In this document: piece after piece, positions 53,383-61,232 of the stretch | Layout of the letters: each line of letters starts with the position of its first letter | How positions within the stretch are numbered: position 1 is the stretch's first letter | Assembly: GCF_013032505.1 (NCBI RefSeq) | Contig: NZ_WQCG01000010.1 | Span: 1 to 64,000, forward strand | DNA from: Ruegeria atlantica | GTDB lineage: Bacteria > Pseudomonadota > Alphaproteobacteria > Rhodobacterales > Rhodobacteraceae | Reading direction: 5' to 3' | Length of the DNA: 64,000 nt | Made by a program: the position numbers and the translations under genes | The notes under the pieces: generated by a model | Databases searched by the model: none | What the model saw: only the letters and a program-made list of their open reading frames with translations | What the model was told of the DNA's origin: nothing

Positions 53383-55086
53383 CTATGCCCTGAGCGCTTG
53401 TTCTGCCTTTGGTCGAAACTGGTTCTTCATAACCGCAAACAACCGTCGCTCATTCGCCAGTAACCCATTGCTTTTGCGACGGAAGATTTTCGTTTCAACC
53501 GAGAAACCAGATCCGTTGCCCGCCGTATTGGCAACATTGCCGCCTAACGTGACCACTGCGCGGTCCCTTACGGCAATGACGATACCGGTGTGGCTTTCAA
53601 ATTTGCTTTTGACTTCAGCTTCGTCGTATGTGGTTTCGTTGGTGCCGCGCCATTGGCATAAAAGGTCACCAACCTGGGGTTCGGCTTCATCAATCCGGTA
53701 TCCCCAGAAGTCACGATCCCGCCCAAGAACCTTATTCTGAATAGATTCATGAATATAAGTTGAGTGCCTGATGTCGAATTCTGTTCGTTCATACCCCGCA
53801 TTTTCCAGGATCCACGAGATAAATGCCGCAGACCAAAACCACTCACGGTCCTTTCCGGCCAAACCAGCGTAACCGCGGGCGGTCCACATCTCGCTGATGT
53901 GGCCGTGATATGGCGACTTGTTTTCAAACCCGCCCCCCTTGTCGAAACGAAGCCATTCGCTGACCGCCTCCTGTATTGCCAGTTCAACTTTTGGCGCCTC
54001 GTTTGGTCTGAGGTATTTGGCGAACAGGTATCCCTCTGCATCCTTTCCATCCAACGTCACCATTGCTTTCGCGTAGCCGTTGTCTGTCTGCGGCCCCAGA
54101 ATCAATGCGCTGGACCCGTAGTCCAATTCCTCCCGGACATTGTCATCTGAACTATTATCGGGGCTCGACCGGAACTTCAGGCCTTCAACCGCTACCCAAC
54201 GCAGGTTCGCTGCACATGCGGTCACAGCTTTCAGACCATTTTCCGGCAGACAGTCGTAATTGTCGCATGCTCGCTCCGCAACCAGGATGCCAATATCTGC
54301 GGCCTCAATAGGGTCTGCCCTGACAGGTGACATGGCTTTGCCAGCTCCAAAGCTCCCCCAGTCGAAACCAGCAAGAGACTTTTTCTCACCAAATTCTTTC
54401 AGAATGCCGCGAAGCTTTTCCGCAGCCCCGGCCTGTGTCCGGGTCGGGTGCTCGCCCCAACAGGTCCGCCCCTTAACCACGGGGCGTTTGCAAACTGCTT
54501 TTTTCCAATAAGGGACGCAGGTACGTGAATATTCTGCCGGGTTCTTCAAGCGCAGGCCGGAAATCTGGGCCTGGTTCAGGAGTTTCTGATAGAGGTGCCA
54601 GAACCAATAGGCCTGCGGGGCGAAGAAATCCGCATAAACTTCTGGCTCAGACATGACTTCTTTGTCATGCCAGCAAATGCACCCAAAAGAAGAGGTAAAG
54701 GGCGTGCCTGCCAAAAGTGTCTGAACACTCGGACCAAATGGATATGCTTTTGCGACAGTCCGGCCTGAACCGCTTACGTCATGGTCCATGTCAGCGATAT
54801 AGCAATCCGGATCAAATTGCTTAATCGCAAAGTTTATGATCCGGATGTTGCGATCAACACTATTTCCATCACTCCGGGTCCAGACGCCGATCGTGGTGTT
54901 CTCAATTCGAGCAGGGTCGACACGTCTTTGATTGGACCTGACTTTCCACACGTCGTTTATTGAGTGACCACGTATCCGGGCCTGTGTCATCCCTAAATCG
55001 TTCAGAGCAGGTGCGGTCTTCTGACCGGAACCAAATTTACTTAGTACGCAATTTGGATTGTAGATAAATGAACCATGACCAAACAT
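53383..55086 (-). CDS. DUF2272-domain protein with SH3-like segment
   Basis: 567 residues from the ATG at 55086 (GGAG eight bases upstream). The C-terminal 200 residues match DUF2272, a papain-like/CHAP-type fold: EWFWSAAFISWILENAGYER, then HSTYIHESIQNK and PQVGDLLCQWRGT. A bacterial SH3-like stretch precedes it (LRWVAVEGLKFRSSPD to GYLFAKYLRP). The N-terminal 280 residues contain many Trp, Tyr and Cys and are unlike anything I know. Likely a cell-wall or phage-type hydrolase, but the substrate is uncertain. Confidence 0.65.
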   Translation of the reverse strand: MFGHGSFIYNPNCVLSKFGSGQKTAPALNDLGMTQARIRGHSINDVWKVRSNQRRVDPARIENTTIGVWTRSDGNSVDRNIRIINFAIKQFDPDCYIADMDHDVSGSGRTVAKAYPFGPSVQTLLAGTPFTSSFGCICWHDKEVMSEPEVYADFFAPQAYWFWHLYQKLLNQAQISGLRLKNPAEYSRTCVPYWKKAVCKRPVVKGRTCWGEHPTRTQAGAAEKLRGILKEFGEKKSLAGFDWGSFGAGKAMSPVRADPIEAADIGILVAERACDNYDCLPENGLKAVTACAANLRWVAVEGLKFRSSPDNSSDDNVREELDYGSSALILGPQTDNGYAKAMVTLDGKDAEGYLFAKYLRPNEAPKVELAIQEAVSEWLRFDKGGGFENKSPYHGHISEMWTARGYAGLAGKDREWFWSAAFISWILENAGYERTEFDIRHSTYIHESIQNKVLGRDRDFWGYRIDEAEPQVGDLLCQWRGTNETTYDEAEVKSKFESHTGIVIAVRDRAVVTLGGNVANTAGNGSGFSVETKIFRRKSNGLLANERRLFAVMKNQFRPKAEQALRA

Positions 55087-55749
55087 AATATAGCTCCGAA
55101 CAGATCGAAAAACTGCCCTACCGGGCAATAAATGAATTCCGCAAGCAAGGATCTCGTCGACTAAACTACCTTACGGGTCGCAGTGGTTCGTAGCAGAATT
55201 TGCCGCTGCGCCTGAACTGGAGGCTCATCGTTCACACCCAATAGGGTCTTGGTTAAGCCGATGCGCCACCGCAGATAGTCTACGAGGCTGCACCCCTGTG
55301 GGTGATACCGCAGCCGTCATCTTGCCATACCTTCGTTTGAAAGACCTGTTGTCTGTTTGTTGCTAAAAACACTCCTGCTCATCATCCAAACCTTCGCCAT
55401 AGAGAAAGTCTCTCAGGATCTCATCAAATGGAGGAGCCAGATGATCGACGTGTAGACGCGCGCGCGGTCCACTACCCTGCGCTTGCTCGCTCATCCAAGC
55501 ATTCAAATCAGGTCCGTTATTCCGATTATGTCTAATGTCATTCGATATTTTTTCAACTTTTGCAGGTGAGAAGCTTCATGTCAATCCATCTTGTCGATCA
55601 GCACAGGTTCATCCAGAGCACGGTCAGAAACCGACGGGACGTTCGGGCCTTGATCCTTCCGCGTATCTCAAGCCGTATCTGGCTTCGGCCAAACCGGCTC
55701 GCGAAGCTGTGGAATGTCGCGGTCAGAGGGGACTGCGGCGGGTCGAGTC
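55087..55749. other. Region upstream of leader copy D
   Basis: About 660 bp. A short minus-strand frame near 55375-55510 ends DEILRDFLYGEGLDDEQECF and could be a gene tail. The rest holds no gene I can support. Confidence 0.35.
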
Positions 55750-55815
55750 TAAAAACAGTTGCATCGAATCACAACCTATGCGGGAATACGCCGGATGAGT
55801 TGGGTGAGGCTGGAT

Positions 55816-55851
55816 GAAAACGCGGCATCTCTTTTGGGATGCCGCGTTTTC
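55816..55851 (+). other. Leader hairpin, copy D (perfect)
   Basis: GAAAACGCGGCATC and GATGCCGCGTTTTC pair over 14 bp with loop TCTTTTGG. This is the strongest of the four hairpins and shares the loop length with the others. Confidence 0.75.
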
Positions 55852-55888
55852 AGGAAACGCAAACAGAAATGAGCGGGGGGGATGGATA

Positions 55889-55948
55889 ATGTTCGATGAT
55901 CCCAATGGTTCTCAAACCTCAAGCCAAATGGCTGCGCAACAGCAATAA
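55889..55948 (+). CDS. Upstream ORF in leader D (19 codons)
   Basis: ATG behind a GGGGGG run, encoding MFDDPNGSQTSSQMAAQQQ and TAA. Fits the upstream ORFs of copies A and B. Confidence 0.4.
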   Translation: MFDDPNGSQTSSQMAAQQQ

Positions 55949-56812
55949 TCAAAAGGACGGAGTGCCGCACCCGCCCGAACCCAAGAGTGTATCCGCGGCC
56001 GGATGTTCAGGCACTCTTCCGCCAGCGCTGACCGGGCTTGGACAGAGCCCGTTGTCGCGACACGCCCACGCCGAACGAGCTGTTGCAGGCCTGAAACCAC
56101 TCGCTGATACTGATGTGTCGGAACACCAGACACTCTCGCTGCCGTTGTGCTCTCCCATGCCGCGTGCGCTTTATATGACCGCTTCCAGGCGCTCTTCCCT
56201 GGGCCGGTTTTCGGATTCGCAAGCCAGGGCCACCGCTTACGGGCGCAATATGGCCGTGGCCGGAGGATCATCCGCCAAAATCCCCCGATTTAGAGAATGG
56301 CAAGGCCTCCCGGCGCGCAGATAGCAGAGGCGCTTTCCAAACATCCCGTTTCCAACCTTGAAACCCACAGGAGTGGACATGAATGATGAGTGATCGGTTG
56401 CGCATTCCGGATTTGTTCGGTGATCCGGGCAAGCAGACGGGTTTTGCGCATTGCGGCCCCGCAAAGGATCCGGGCCTTTGCCGTGTACGGAAACGGGGAA
56501 TGTCATGTCCGCAGCTTTCGATTCACGTCATCACATTTCATCCCCCGGAACGTGAGAGGGCCCGGGAAAGCTGTCTGCCGCGGGCGCCTCCCCGCACCAC
56601 GCCTTTCTAGTGGGTCGGCCTCGTCGGCGGCCCATTTGGTTTACCTGCAGCAAAGCCATGGTGAGGGACGGGTTACCCCGGCCAACAAACATCCGCGGCC
56701 AGGATCGGTTTGCGGGATGCAGGGCCATGCTTTCGGAGAGTTCACACATCTTAAAACCTCACAAACCCCACAAACCCAATGTCCTGCCGGACAATCAACG
56801 TAGGAGAATGAC

Positions 56813-57745
56813 ATGACCGCTTCAAATTCCAATCGCACCACCTCTGGTTTATCGTTCAACAGCCAGGGCATCCAGTGGAGGCTTCCACCTGTCTCAGGCC
56901 CGAACGGCAGCTACGATTTTTCTTACGTTACGCAATGGGGCTGGGGGCTAAATCCTCAACGGACTACCCAGCTAGAAGCGACCTTTTATAGGGCCGCCGG
57001 CTCGAACGTCCGAGTCACCGAAACCTTTACCAACGACAACGCCCCCTCCACCGCGTTCACTTTCTTACGAGACGACAACAGCGCGTTTGCACAAATTGTC
57101 AAAGTTGGCAACGTCACCAAAAAATTCTCGGTCTTTGGTACCGAGGACAGTAACTTAAAAGAGTATAGTCTGAGCCACACTAACGGAGATAGCCTGTACG
57201 ACCAATTGGAGGTCGTACGGTTTTCTTCCAATGAGGTCCCTCGCATCACCTACACTTATGACCTGGATTATCTCGTTGTTGCCGCTTACGCTGCTTACAG
57301 TGGTGGCGACATTAACTATAACCTTGTTGAGCGTGACCTTGTTAAACAGGTCATCTGGAAGAATACTGACAGTGACGCCGCAATCGAAGAGGTCGAATTC
57401 AGAAACCTTGGCTCTGAAGTTGATACAATACGTCTCAGTTCGCAACCACTCAATGAACTTAAAGGACTGGAAAAAATAACCCTTTCCGGCCCGGCTGGAT
57501 CCAACCTGAAAATCGATTTAACCACCCTTCATTCACTACAGGCGGCGCGCAACACCAGGCTTCGTGTCGAAGGGGATGAGAATGACCGTGTGGAGCTTGC
57601 AAGGGGTTTCGTGAGCCGAGGGCAAGAGCAGGTTGGTGATGAGACCTACAATGCGTATTCCGCGGGTCCCGCATTAGAATTTCTCCTTGGTGCAGGAAGA
57701 GTCCTCATCGATCCCGATGTGGCTGTTGGGTTTGCTGTTGCCTGA
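56813..57745 (+). CDS. Leader-family gene D, divergent middle
   Basis: 310 residues. It shares the start (MTASNSNRTT) and C-terminal domain with genes B and C: EVDTIRLSS, GDENDRVELARGF and VLIDPDVAVGFAVA. The middle (residues 15-190) has no YD-like repeats; it is a mixed beta-rich segment beginning GLSFNSQGIQWRLPPVSGPN. Swapping of central modules between conserved ends is the most telling family trait. Function unknown. Confidence 0.7.
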   Translation: MTASNSNRTTSGLSFNSQGIQWRLPPVSGPNGSYDFSYVTQWGWGLNPQRTTQLEATFYRAAGSNVRVTETFTNDNAPSTAFTFLRDDNSAFAQIVKVGNVTKKFSVFGTEDSNLKEYSLSHTNGDSLYDQLEVVRFSSNEVPRITYTYDLDYLVVAAYAAYSGGDINYNLVERDLVKQVIWKNTDSDAAIEEVEFRNLGSEVDTIRLSSQPLNELKGLEKITLSGPAGSNLKIDLTTLHSLQAARNTRLRVEGDENDRVELARGFVSRGQEQVGDETYNAYSAGPALEFLLGAGRVLIDPDVAVGFAVA

Positions 57746-57756
57746 AACAGGGCCGG

Positions 57757-57783
57757 CTTGAACGGCACTCCGTTCAAGTCGCC
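57757..57783 (+). terminator. Hairpin behind leader-family gene D
   Basis: CTTGAACG and CGTTCAAG form an 8-bp stem with the loop GCACTC, 12 bases after the stop codon. Matches the hairpin behind gene B (CCTGAACG/CGTTCAGG) with a paired change. Confidence 0.6.
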
Positions 57784-58148
57784 TCTACCACAAATTGTCG
57801 GCGCGGTTGACTGATAACGGCCCGAAACAGAACCAACTCCAAATCGCTGTTGGCAGCAGGCGCGCAAAACTGTCGTTGATGCCAGACGCATGAAAATCCC
57901 CGCCGGGACATTCATGCAAATGTGGCCTTCCATTTCTTCATGCGGGGCGCACTCTGCGGGTGAACAGCGCAGGCCTGAACCAGATCGAAATGGCCAAAAA
58001 GCTACCATGTGACCAACCCGGAACGACTGAGTTCCCAAAATCGGAAACACGACCGTCTTCTGCCAGCCGCCGACAGGGAACACCAGGACATCCAAACGCT
58101 TTTTGGGCAAGGGCCAGGAGGGCGGACGGATTGGCGCAACCTGGCATC

Positions 58149-58380
58149 ACCAACACCGGCAAAGCCCCGAACGCCGTCGCGCTGGCCAGCTTGAGAAATG
58201 AAGGCAAGTGCGACGTGGATGTGGAACAGCGGCAGGCCAAATACCTCCACAACTCTGCCGAAGCGGATCACGGCACACTGAACCAGTTCATTCGACCGGG
58301 CGCGCGGTTTCAAAACGATCCAGAGCGCCTGGGCCACCATCAGGGGCTCGAGGTCATGCAAACGCCACGCAAAAGGCAAG
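58149..58380 (+). pseudogene. IS6-family transposase remnant
   Basis: In frame: ITNTGKAPNAVALASLRNEG, then DVEQRQAKYLHNSAEADHGT and IRPGARF, GLEVMQTPRKRQ. These match the C-terminal catalytic part of IS6-family DDE transposases (KYLNN, EADHG, RKGQ). The catalytic core ahead of this is gone and several conserved residues are altered. Confidence 0.65.
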
Positions 58381-58689
58381 GTCGCAGCTTTTCTTTCAGC
58401 AGCAGCCAGATTGACGAGACACGCATCCTTGAGCGTGCGCCTGGTTCGGATCCCTGCGCCATATCAGAAGCCCTGCCCAACCTCGAAATCCACCTCCTGG
58501 CATGACTGTATTTACACGGAAACGACAATAATCACCCCGAAAACAGATTTTCAGCTGAGCCGTCCCAATGGTTGAAAGACGCGCAAGATCCGACGTGAGG
58601 GTAAAAACAGGTGTTCCAATTAATGCCTTTTTGCAAAAAATGCTTCCAGCTGGTGGCCGCCCCACTTCATTTTGCAAGACCCCGGAGAC

Positions 58690-59361
58690 TCAGATGCATC
58701 TTGTCCAGTTGATATAAAGAGCCTCGCAAATCTTTATCGTCGTGGGAACAGTGATGTTTTTTGACTCCACCATTTTGTACCAGGAGGCAGAGCCAAGGCC
58801 CGCAAGCGAGCAAACCTCGACGATGCTCAAGCCTTTTTCCATCCGCGTTTCCTCAATTAACCTAACAAGTTCATCTGAGCTCATATGGCCAGGTGCGTCC
58901 TGTAAATTCTGCGCCGGATCATACTGCTCCTGCAAGAGCCAGCTTGGCCGCACCTCAAGTGCTTCAGCGAAACGGATCAGATTTCTTAGCAACGGCAACC
59001 GTCGGCCGTTTTCAGTTGTCGCAAAATATTGTGGAAGTAAACCAACACGTTCGCCCGCCTGTTTCCGGGAAAGACCCAGATATTCTCGACGGTCCCGGAC
59101 GTTTTTCGCCACGCGTTTGAGAAGCTCTTCCTTGCTTGGGATTGCGGCATGTCGCTGGGGCGCCATGAGATTGGGCAACGTTGTGTCGAGCGCTTTGGCC
59201 ATAGCGTCGATAACATCCAGAGTTGGATTTGTCTTTCCGGTCTCAACCAGACTGACCGTGGGAAGGGATATGCCGGAGAGCTCGGCAAGCTGTGTCTGGT
59301 TCAATCCTTTTTCCTTACGCAGCTCTCGTATTGCCGCGCCCAGTATCTTTGCGGTGGACAT
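58690..59361 (-). CDS. Transcriptional regulator with three XRE-type HTH domains
   Basis: 223 residues from the ATG at 59361. Three helix-turn-helix units lie in series: residues 8-66 (KGLNQTQLAELSGISLPTVS), 85-145 (LGLSRKQAGERVGLLPQYFA) and 165-223 (KGLSIVEVCSLAGLGSASWY). Each has the Q/x-x-x-A-x-x-x-G-x-S pattern. One or two domains are usual, three in one short chain is rare. It is divergent from the DUF6455 gene, separated by more than 600 bp. Confidence 0.75.
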   Translation of the reverse strand: MSTAKILGAAIRELRKEKGLNQTQLAELSGISLPTVSLVETGKTNPTLDVIDAMAKALDTTLPNLMAPQRHAAIPSKEELLKRVAKNVRDRREYLGLSRKQAGERVGLLPQYFATTENGRRLPLLRNLIRFAEALEVRPSWLLQEQYDPAQNLQDAPGHMSSDELVRLIEETRMEKGLSIVEVCSLAGLGSASWYKMVESKNITVPTTIKICEALYINWTRCI

Positions 59362-59880
59362 AAAATCCTCTCGGATCAAATGCCTCCTTTAAACATCTCT
59401 AAATCATTGTTTTCGAGTCTTTTTCCCCGCTGAATTTCGGTTTGCGCGAGATTTTTCAGGGTGAATTTTTAAGCACGTTATGAAGATCTGAATGGCTCAG
59501 AATTGATGCACCCCTCATCGCAGGTCAAAGAGTTTTCCATAGTATCCTGTGGCTGGCAGTGAGACATCACCAGACCATCGCCTGAATGAACATAGCTTGT
59601 GGTCCTGATCGAGCGACGGCTGATCAGTGGTTGGAACGCACCACATCGCCATGGTGCGGATCTTCGAACAAGGAGGAAAAGAGAGCGAGACCAGGCAGAG
59701 ATTAAGCCGTCCGTGACCGGCACAACCATATTGGCAACAACTCTGCCAGCGGCATCGGTGGGGCAGGTATTGGCCGGGGAGATGAAAAGCAATCTCATGG
59801 ACGCCGTGGCACACCGATGCTGAGGCGGCGGTCACAAACCCAAAAGCAGCACCATACAGAAATTCACGAAAAAAAGGATT
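59362..59880. other. Intergenic region between the regulator and DUF6455 gene
   Basis: About 520 bp. A degenerate segment near 59714-59745 (ACCGGCACAACCATATTGGC) recurs near 60770 and 63520. No gene supported. Confidence 0.35.
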
Positions 59881-59883
59881 GTT

Positions 59884-59897
59884 TTGATCTAAATCAA
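59884..59897. promoter_or_regulatory. FNR/FnrL-type box
   Basis: TTGATCTAAATCAA matches the consensus TTGATNNNNATCAA at every fixed position. It lies about 105 bp ahead of the DUF6455 start and suggests oxygen-dependent control. Confidence 0.7.
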
Positions 59898-59902
59898 AAT
59901 AT

Positions 59903-59916
59903 ACTAACTAGTTAGT
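59903..59916. promoter_or_regulatory. TetR-type palindrome next to the FNR box
   Basis: ACTAACTAGTTAGT is a perfect 14-base palindrome, 5 bp from the FNR box, a layout suited to a second regulator competing or cooperating with FNR at one promoter. Confidence 0.5.
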
Positions 59917-59999
59917 TGTTAAGTTTGGCCGTAGCCTGCTTTTGTAAACACCGTCTACGAGAAGTGGCACTAAATGAGAATTATGGAGGGCTCTACGCA

Positions 60000-60254
60000 A
60001 TGGGTATGCTCAAAGATATTGAACGCAGACAAACGACAATGAACGCGATGTCCCAGAAGACAGGCGTTAATTGGAGCAAAGCAGTTGAGGCTGATCCCTC
60101 ACTGGCCAAACATTATCGAGGGGCCCTTATTCGATGCACTCAATGCGCGCATGCGAGTTCCTGTCGTACGTGGATGGATGGATTGGAAACTGCCAACGAG
60201 GCCCCCGGTTATTGCAAAAACAAAGACCTGCTCCTGCGCGTTAAGACCGCTTAA
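60000..60254 (+). CDS. DUF6455-family protein
   Basis: 84 residues from the ATG at 60000, with GGAGGG upstream. WSKAVEADPSLAKHYRGALI, RCTQCAHASSCRTWMDG and NEAPGYCKNKDLL match the DUF6455 pattern with its four cysteines, a possible iron-sulfur or zinc site. Upstream FNR and palindrome sites suggest an anaerobic or stress-linked role. Frequent in Rhodobacterales. Confidence 0.75.
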   Translation: MGMLKDIERRQTTMNAMSQKTGVNWSKAVEADPSLAKHYRGALIRCTQCAHASSCRTWMDGLETANEAPGYCKNKDLLLRVKTA

Positions 60255-61232
60255 CATCGTCTTGGATCTGAAGGAGTGGAATGTTCGGGGGCGGCGGGAC
60301 CCTTTCGGGTTCACGTTCCAGCGGAGAACCCCTGCCTGTCCTCCACGGGCGCAGGCGGGGTTGTCCCCGTATTTTCAGAGTGGCCGAAGCTTGTGCGCGC
60401 AAGGCGCGCCTGTCACCCGCGGCTGGCGCCGAACACGTTTGGCGCGTGAGGCTGGCGCGCACTCACTGGTACGTTCCTCCAGCGCATCACTGGGCAAGGT
60501 CGCAACCATATGCCGGCCCTGATTCAAATTCGATCCGTTCAGCGCGATCGTCCGGCGCGCCGGACGACCGCGTTCGGCAAGCGCGCCATTGGCGCTGGCA
60601 GACATTTCCCTGGTATTGAAGTCTTCAGCAACACCAGTTCCGACCTGTTTGCAGCGGTCAAGACTGGTTCTGGGGTGACTGCCCTTGCGGATGCGGGCAC
60701 GACGCTGGTGACGTTCGAGTGCCTCAGGGCCGAATGGAAGGGAAATCCGCACACCCGAACCCAAACAACCCGTGGCTGGCACCACCATATTGGCAAAAGC
60801 CCTGTCACCACCAACGACATGACAGGTATTGGCCAGGGCTTCATGCTCAATCGCAAGGTGAACACTGACATGTCGGCCGGATGCTTCCGGGCTGATCCTG
60901 GCATTGTTGATCTTTCGGGGCAAATCAAGGGCGTCGCGGCAACGCACCCAGTCGATTTCAGGCAAACGGGCTTCGGACCACCTGGCATTCAGCTTGCGGG
61001 TCTGAACCTCCCGCCCCTGGAAACGGAACGTATCACTGCGCCCACGCAATTTGCGCGAAAGCCGCCCTGAAATCGCCGGGCCCTGTCGTTGCTGAATATG
61101 TCAAAGCACAGCGCGAAACGCCCAAAGGCCACTCTCACAACCCCTCCCTCAAGACGGGCGAGGTTTCCAGCCAGGCAAAAGATGAGACACAGACAGCGTC
61201 CGTGGCGCTGCACAACAACCGAAAGCCGATCC
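60255..61232. other. Intergenic region upstream of aspartase
   Basis: 978 bp. A 224-codon frame on the minus strand (60375-61049) has unnatural composition and no homologue that I recognise, so I do not call it. A degenerate segment near 60770-60800 resembles parts of 59.7 and 63.5 kb. Confidence 0.4.

Larger units (their letters stand above)
55750..56812 (+). repeat. Conserved leader, copy D of four (longest)
   Basis: 1063 bp, beginning at TAAAAACAGTTGCATCGAAT, about 30 bp inside the other copies. It is similar to copy A up to about 56155 and again from about 56570, with roughly 350 bp of unrelated DNA between. The hairpin here is perfect, the upstream ORF is complete, and the ribosome binding site GTAGGAGAATGACATG is intact. 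Confidence 0.8.

Noticed and set aside
60375..61049. 224-codon open frame on the minus strand
   Set aside because: Arg/Ala-rich composition, no recognisable domain and no good start; it likely reflects high GC content.
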